A stretch of DNA of 64,000 nucleotides from Mycolicibacter sinensis (GTDB taxonomy: Bacteria > Actinomycetota > Actinomycetes > Mycobacteriales > Mycobacteriaceae). The translations under genes were made by a program, and so were the position numbers. The notes under the pieces were generated by a model. The model was not told where the DNA came from, made no database searches, and saw only the letters and a program-made list of their open reading frames with translations. The stretch's first letter is position 1, and each line of letters starts with the position of its first letter. Shown piece by piece: positions 60,481 through 64,000 of this stretch. The stretch covers positions 1 through 64,000 of the forward strand of contig NZ_LZIN01000013.1 in NCBI RefSeq assembly GCF_001667375.1. The letters run 5' to 3'.

Positions 60481-61354
60481 ATGCGACCACCGCGGGGCGC
60501 CTTCAGGGCGACGGAGGCGCTGGCCGCCGGCGCGTTGACCCGCAGCCGGCTGCGCCGCGACTACGTCAGCGTCTACCCGGGAGTGTGGTTCCCACGCGAT
60601 GTGGAGCTGACGGCGATCCAACGGGCCCGCGCCGCCTGGCTCTGGTCACGCCGGCAAGCGGTGCTTGGCGGGCTGTCCGCGTCAGCGCTTCACGGCGCGA
60701 AGTGGATCGACGGCGACACCCCCGCCGAGCTCATCCACACCAATCGGCGAGCACCGCCGCTGCTGACCGTGCACACCGACACACTGCTGGCCGGCGAGAT
60801 CCAGACGATCCGCGGGATGCCTGCGACCACGGCCGCTCGCACCGCATTCGACCTGGGCAGACGGCTCCCCCTCGTCGAGGGTGTGCAGCGTATCGACGCG
60901 CTCATGAACGCCACTGGGCTTAAGGCAGGCCGATGTCGCGGCGGTGGCCGACGCGCACCGGGGCGCCCGTGAGCTACGGCAGCTCGATGCGACGTTGCCG
61001 TTGGTCGACGGCGGCGCCGACTCTCCCTATGAGTCGCTGACCCGGCTACTCCTGGTGCAGGCCGGCTTTCCCCCGCCGCAGACGCAGATCCGGGTGTACG
61101 GCTCATACGGCGGCGTCATCGCCTGCATCGACATGGGCTGGGAGGAATACCTCGTCGGCGTCGACTACGAGGGTGCCCATCATTGGACCGATCCACGGCA
61201 GCGCGAGCACGACGCCGAGCGCTATTACGTGCTCTCCGAACTCGGCTGGATCGACCTCCGGCTGACGGCGCGCCGGCTGCACCACAGCCCCGGCGTGTTC
61301 TTAGACCGCGTCGGCGCGGCGCTGATCAGCCGCGGTTGCCCGAAAACCTGGTGA
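60481..61354 (+). pseudogene. AbiEi/DUF559-like protein gene disrupted by a 1-nt frameshift
   Basis: Two overlapping frames together encode one protein of about 290 residues. The first frame (from ATG 60481) has the N-terminal winged-helix-like region (LTRSRLRRDYVSVYPGVWFP, AWLWSRRQAVLGGLSASALHGAKW) and reads correctly to NATGLK. An extra G at 60924-60925 (AAGGCAG where AAGCAG is expected) shifts the frame; removing it gives QADVAAVADAHRGARELRQ and runs to the stop at 61354. The second part has a Vsr/PD-(D/E)XK-like nuclease layout: YESLTRLLLVQAG, ACIDMGWEEYLVGVDYEGAHHW and ERYYVLSELGWI. Genes of this kind are numerous and unassigned in mycobacteria. A real mutation or a sequencing error are both possible. 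Confidence 0.85.
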
Positions 61355-61360
61355 CTGGCC

Positions 61361-61423
61361 GCATCGAGTGTGCGGTTTGGTCGTCGAAACCGCGATTTTC
61401 CTGACCAGAACGCACACTCGGCG
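61361..61423. repeat. Intergenic palindromic element, copy right of the broken nuclease-like gene
   Basis: CGAGTGTGCGGTTTGGTC (61365-61382) pairs with GACCAGAACGCACACTCG (61403-61420) with few mismatches. The ends CGAGTGTGCG and CGCACACTCG match the copy at 60350. It lies 6 nt after the stop of the frameshifted gene. Confidence 0.75.
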
Positions 61424-61484
61424 GAGGCGGCGGAGAGAGGCGGAAGTCGGCAAAGAGCGGGACGGGAACGGGGGCGGCGCAAAG

Positions 61485-62882
61485 CTAATGCGCGAAGTGC
61501 TGCTCGTCGTCGTAGTGCCCCGCGGGCTTGACCCGATCCAGCGAGGTCACCGCCTTCAGCGTGTCGTCGAAGAGCGCCCGAGCCAGGTCCGCCGACAGGC
61601 CCTCGCGGACCACCACCCGCAGCACCGCGACGTCCTCGGCGCCCTCCGGCATGGTGTAGGCCGGCACCTGCCAGCCGAAGGTGCGCAGCTCATGGGAGAC
61701 GTCGAACTCGGTATAGCCGCGGTCACCGGTGAGGCGGCACGACACCACCGGGATCGCCGAGCCGTCGCTGATCACCTCGAAGTGCTTACTGGCGGCCAGC
61801 TGATGCGCGAGCCAGCGTGCGGTGTCGGACAAGGTCCGCATCACCTCGGTGTAGCCGCTGCGGCCCAGCCGCAGGAAGTTGTAGTACTGGCCGACGACCT
61901 GGTTGCCCGGCCGGGAGAAGTTCAGCGTGAAGGTGGGCATGTCCCCGCCTAGGTAGTTGACCCGGAACACCAGTTCCTCGGGCAGATACTCGGCGGCCCG
62001 CCACACCACGAAGCCGATGCCGGGGTAGGTCAGCCCGTACTTGTGGCCGCTGACGTTGATCGACACCACCCGCGGCAGCCGGAAGTCCCATTTGAGGCCC
62101 GGGTGCAGGAACGGCACCACGAATCCGCCGCTGGCCGCGTCGACATGCACCGGCACGTCCACCCCGCCCCCGGTGGCGAGGGCGTCCAGGGCGGCGCAGA
62201 TCGCCTCGACGGGCTCGAGCTCGCCGGTGTAGGTGGTGCCCAGGATCGCCACCACTCCGATGGTGTTCTCGTCGACGGCGTCGATCACCTGCTCGGGGGT
62301 GATCACGTAGCGGCCCTCGGCCATCGGCAGGTAGCGGGGTTCGACGTCGAAGTAGCGGCAGAACTTCTCCCACACCACCTGGACGTTGGAGCCCATCACC
62401 AGATTGGGTGTCCTAGATTTCCAGTCCTGCCCTACCCCCTGGACCCTGGCCCGCCAGCGCCACTTCATCGCCAGCCCGCCCAGCATCACCGCCTCGGACG
62501 ACCCGACGGTGGAGACCCCGATGGCGCTGGCCGGGTCGTCGTCGCGCAGGTTCTCGGCGTGGAACAGGTCGGCGACCATCGACACGCAGCGCTGCTCGAT
62601 GGCCGCGGTGGCCGGGTACTCGTCCTTGTCGATCATGTTTTTGTCGAACGACTCCGCCATCAGCGTCGACGCCTCGGGGTCCATCCAGGTGGTGACAAAG
62701 GTGGCCAGATTCAGCCGGGAACTGCCGTCGAGCATCAGCTCGTCGTGGATGAAGCGGTAGGCGGCCTGCGGGTCCATCGGGTCGTCGGGCATCCGCAACG
62801 CCGGGACCGGGGCGGTAAACAGCCGACCGGTGTAGGCGGGGGCGACGGTGTGCGCGGGGACCGACGGGTGGGAATGGGACAC
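61485..62882 (-). CDS. gadB: Glutamate decarboxylase
   Basis: A 465-residue PLP-dependent group II decarboxylase orthologous to Mtb GadB (Rv3432c). It converts glutamate to GABA and CO2, consuming a proton. The PLP lysine is K281 in INVSGHKYGLTYPG; HVDAASGGFVVPF and GSSEAVMLGGLAMKWRWR are family blocks, and the N-terminal FVTTWMDPEA and C-terminal tail (HYDDEQHFAH) are present. GTG 62882 follows GAGGAGATGCC, a good ribosome site. It is 10 nt downstream of nnr on the same strand. No antiporter (gadC) is nearby, so its role may be metabolic (GABA shunt) rather than acid resistance. Confidence 0.94.
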   Translation of the reverse strand: MSHSHPSVPAHTVAPAYTGRLFTAPVPALRMPDDPMDPQAAYRFIHDELMLDGSSRLNLATFVTTWMDPEASTLMAESFDKNMIDKDEYPATAAIEQRCVSMVADLFHAENLRDDDPASAIGVSTVGSSEAVMLGGLAMKWRWRARVQGVGQDWKSRTPNLVMGSNVQVVWEKFCRYFDVEPRYLPMAEGRYVITPEQVIDAVDENTIGVVAILGTTYTGELEPVEAICAALDALATGGGVDVPVHVDAASGGFVVPFLHPGLKWDFRLPRVVSINVSGHKYGLTYPGIGFVVWRAAEYLPEELVFRVNYLGGDMPTFTLNFSRPGNQVVGQYYNFLRLGRSGYTEVMRTLSDTARWLAHQLAASKHFEVISDGSAIPVVSCRLTGDRGYTEFDVSHELRTFGWQVPAYTMPEGAEDVAVLRVVVREGLSADLARALFDDTLKAVTSLDRVKPAGHYDDEQHFAH

Positions 62883-62892
62883 GGCATCTCCT

Positions 62893-64000
62893 CTATAGCT
62901 GGGCCAGAGCGGTGCGGATGTGGGCCAGGATGCGCGACGCCGACGTCGGGGTGTCGCCGGGACCGGGATCGGCGGCCGAGGCCGCGGCAGCGCGGGTATG
63001 CACGAACGCGGCTGCGGCAGCGGCCTTCCCGGCGGGCAGCCCGGAGGCCAGCAGGGCGCCGATCATCCCGGACAGCACGTCGCCGGAGCCGGCGGTGGCC
63101 GCCCAGGATCCGCCGGCGGGGTTGAGATAAACCGGGCCGGACGGCTCGGCGACGACGGTGACGTTGCCCTTGAGCAGCACGGTGGCCCCGAACTTCTCGG
63201 CAAGGGCGCGGGCCGCACCCACCCGGTCCGGCCCGGGCGGGTGGCCAGCCAGCCGGGCGAACTCGCCGGCGTGCGGGGTGAGCACGGTCGGGGCCTGTCG
63301 ATCGGCCACCAGCGAGGGGTGGGCGGCCAGCATGGTCAGCGCGTCGGCATCGACGATCACCGGCAGGTCGGTCCCGAGCGCGAACCAGAGCGCCGCCGCG
63401 GCGTCGTCGCCGGTGCCCAGGCCGGGGCCGACCACCCATGCCTGCACCCGACCGGCGGCCGCCGGACTGGGCGCCGCCACCACCTCCGGCCAGCGCGAAA
63501 CAACTTGTGCAGCCGCACTTCCGGCGTATCGAACCATGCCGGAGGTGGCGGCCACCGCTGCCCCGGCGCTCAGGATGGCCGCGCCCGGGTAGGTCTCCGA
63601 GCCGGCCAGGATGCCGGTGACGCCCTGGGTGTACTTGTCGTCGCGCGGGCCGGGCGCCGGCCAGCACGCCTCGACGTCGGCGGCAGTCAGGCTGTGGATG
63701 TCGGTGGCCGGCAGATCCAGGCCGATGTCGACCAGTTCGACCCGTCCGCACTCCCCCAGTGCGTGAACGGGTTTGAGTCCACCGAAGGTGACGGTCAGCG
63801 CCGCACGCACCGCGGGGCCGTCGGCCGCGCCGGTGTGCGGGTCGAGACCACTGGGGATGTCGACAGCCACCACCGGGATGCGCTCCGCTTCAACCCGCGC
63901 GAACACGTCGGCGGCCCTCGGGCGCAATGCACCCCGCCCGGAGATGCCGACCACCCCGTCGATCACCAGATCCGTTGCGGGTGGCACGGCGTCGACGATC
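62893..64000 (-). CDS. nnr: Bifunctional NAD(P)HX epimerase/dehydratase (5' end beyond window)
   Basis: The C-terminal ~369 residues of a protein orthologous to Mtb Nnr (Rv3433c); the start lies right of the window. The visible part of the epimerase domain (YjeF_N) has DGVVGISGRGALRPRA and VVAVDIPSGLDPHTG; the dehydratase domain (YjeF_C, ribokinase fold) has VVGPGLGTGDDAAAAL, VIVDADALTMLA, TPHAGEFARL, LLKGNVTVVAEP and GTAGSGD-type ATAGSGDVLSGMIGALLA. It repairs hydrated NAD(P)H. The stop TAG at 62893 is 10 nt before gadB. Confidence 0.94.
   Translation of the reverse strand, partial: IVDAVPPATDLVIDGVVGISGRGALRPRAADVFARVEAERIPVVAVDIPSGLDPHTGAADGPAVRAALTVTFGGLKPVHALGECGRVELVDIGLDLPATDIHSLTAADVEACWPAPGPRDDKYTQGVTGILAGSETYPGAAILSAGAAVAATSGMVRYAGSAAAQVVSRWPEVVAAPSPAAAGRVQAWVVGPGLGTGDDAAAALWFALGTDLPVIVDADALTMLAAHPSLVADRQAPTVLTPHAGEFARLAGHPPGPDRVGAARALAEKFGATVLLKGNVTVVAEPSGPVYLNPAGGSWAATAGSGDVLSGMIGALLASGLPAGKAAAAAAFVHTRAAAASAADPGPGDTPTSASRILAHIRTALAQL

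Overview
The window is mycobacterial chromosome. It is GC-rich, and almost every gene has a recognisable Mycobacterium tuberculosis (Mtb) counterpart. Most of it follows, with deletions and insertions, the Mtb gene order from Rv3340 (metC) to Rv3433c (nnr). Markers that fix the genus include PPE proteins, MmpS/MmpL, the MfpA conservon, WhiB3, GroEL1 with a His-rich tail, DnaE2 and ImuA'/ImuB, and a SAM-IV riboswitch. The missing sigD-rsdA pair and the fused TsaB-RimI gene argue against the Mtb complex. I read it as a non-tuberculous mycobacterium and cannot name the species. I saw no rRNA, tRNA, insertion sequence, prophage or CRISPR array.

Layout. 1-3.2 kb: two tandem PPE genes on the minus strand. 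One is a PPE2 orthologue; the other runs off the left edge and sits behind a cobalamin riboswitch. 3.2-9 kb: monomeric isocitrate dehydrogenase, then a SAM-IV riboswitch driving metC-metX-methyltransferase. 9-12 kb: secreted DUF732 protein, folD with a small membrane protein, and an old-yellow-enzyme homologue. 12-19.5 kb: a double-FHA ABC transporter converging on the mfpA conservon (sensor kinase, roadblock, DUF742, GTPase, pentapeptide protein). 19.5-25.3 kb: trmL, nitroreductase, MOSC protein and dnaE2 with a LexA box. 25.4-35.6 kb: mmpS-mmpL, universal stress protein, otsB, hydratase, lpqD, a two-domain reductase and a nucleoside hydrolase. 35.7-43.2 kb: imuB-imuA' with a LexA box, guaA, and a sugar phosphorylase pair. 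43.2-48.4 kb: choD, guaB3, guaB2 and Rv3412. 48.4-53 kb: Rv3415c, whiB3, and an accessory island of small secreted proteins with two tandem PE-PPE-domain hydrolases. 53-64 kb: groEL1-groES under CIRCE, the tsaD / tsaB-rimI / tsaE / hydrolase / alr operon, a frameshifted nuclease-like gene between two copies of a palindromic repeat, gadB, and the start-truncated nnr.

Functionally, the window carries the whole SOS mutasome (dnaE2, imuA', imuB), both branches of GMP synthesis (guaA, guaB2, guaB3), methionine synthesis from homoserine, and three of the t6A tRNA-modification genes.

The most unusual points are: the two PPE leaders, one with an intact cobalamin riboswitch and one with the same flanks but no aptamer; a family of long intergenic palindromes sharing CCGAGYGTG ends, two of which bracket a broken gene; loss of the D10 base/Ca ligand in the nucleoside hydrolase; the TsaB-RimI fusion; the clean absence of sigD-rsdA; and an intrinsic-terminator-like hairpin in the whiB3 leader.
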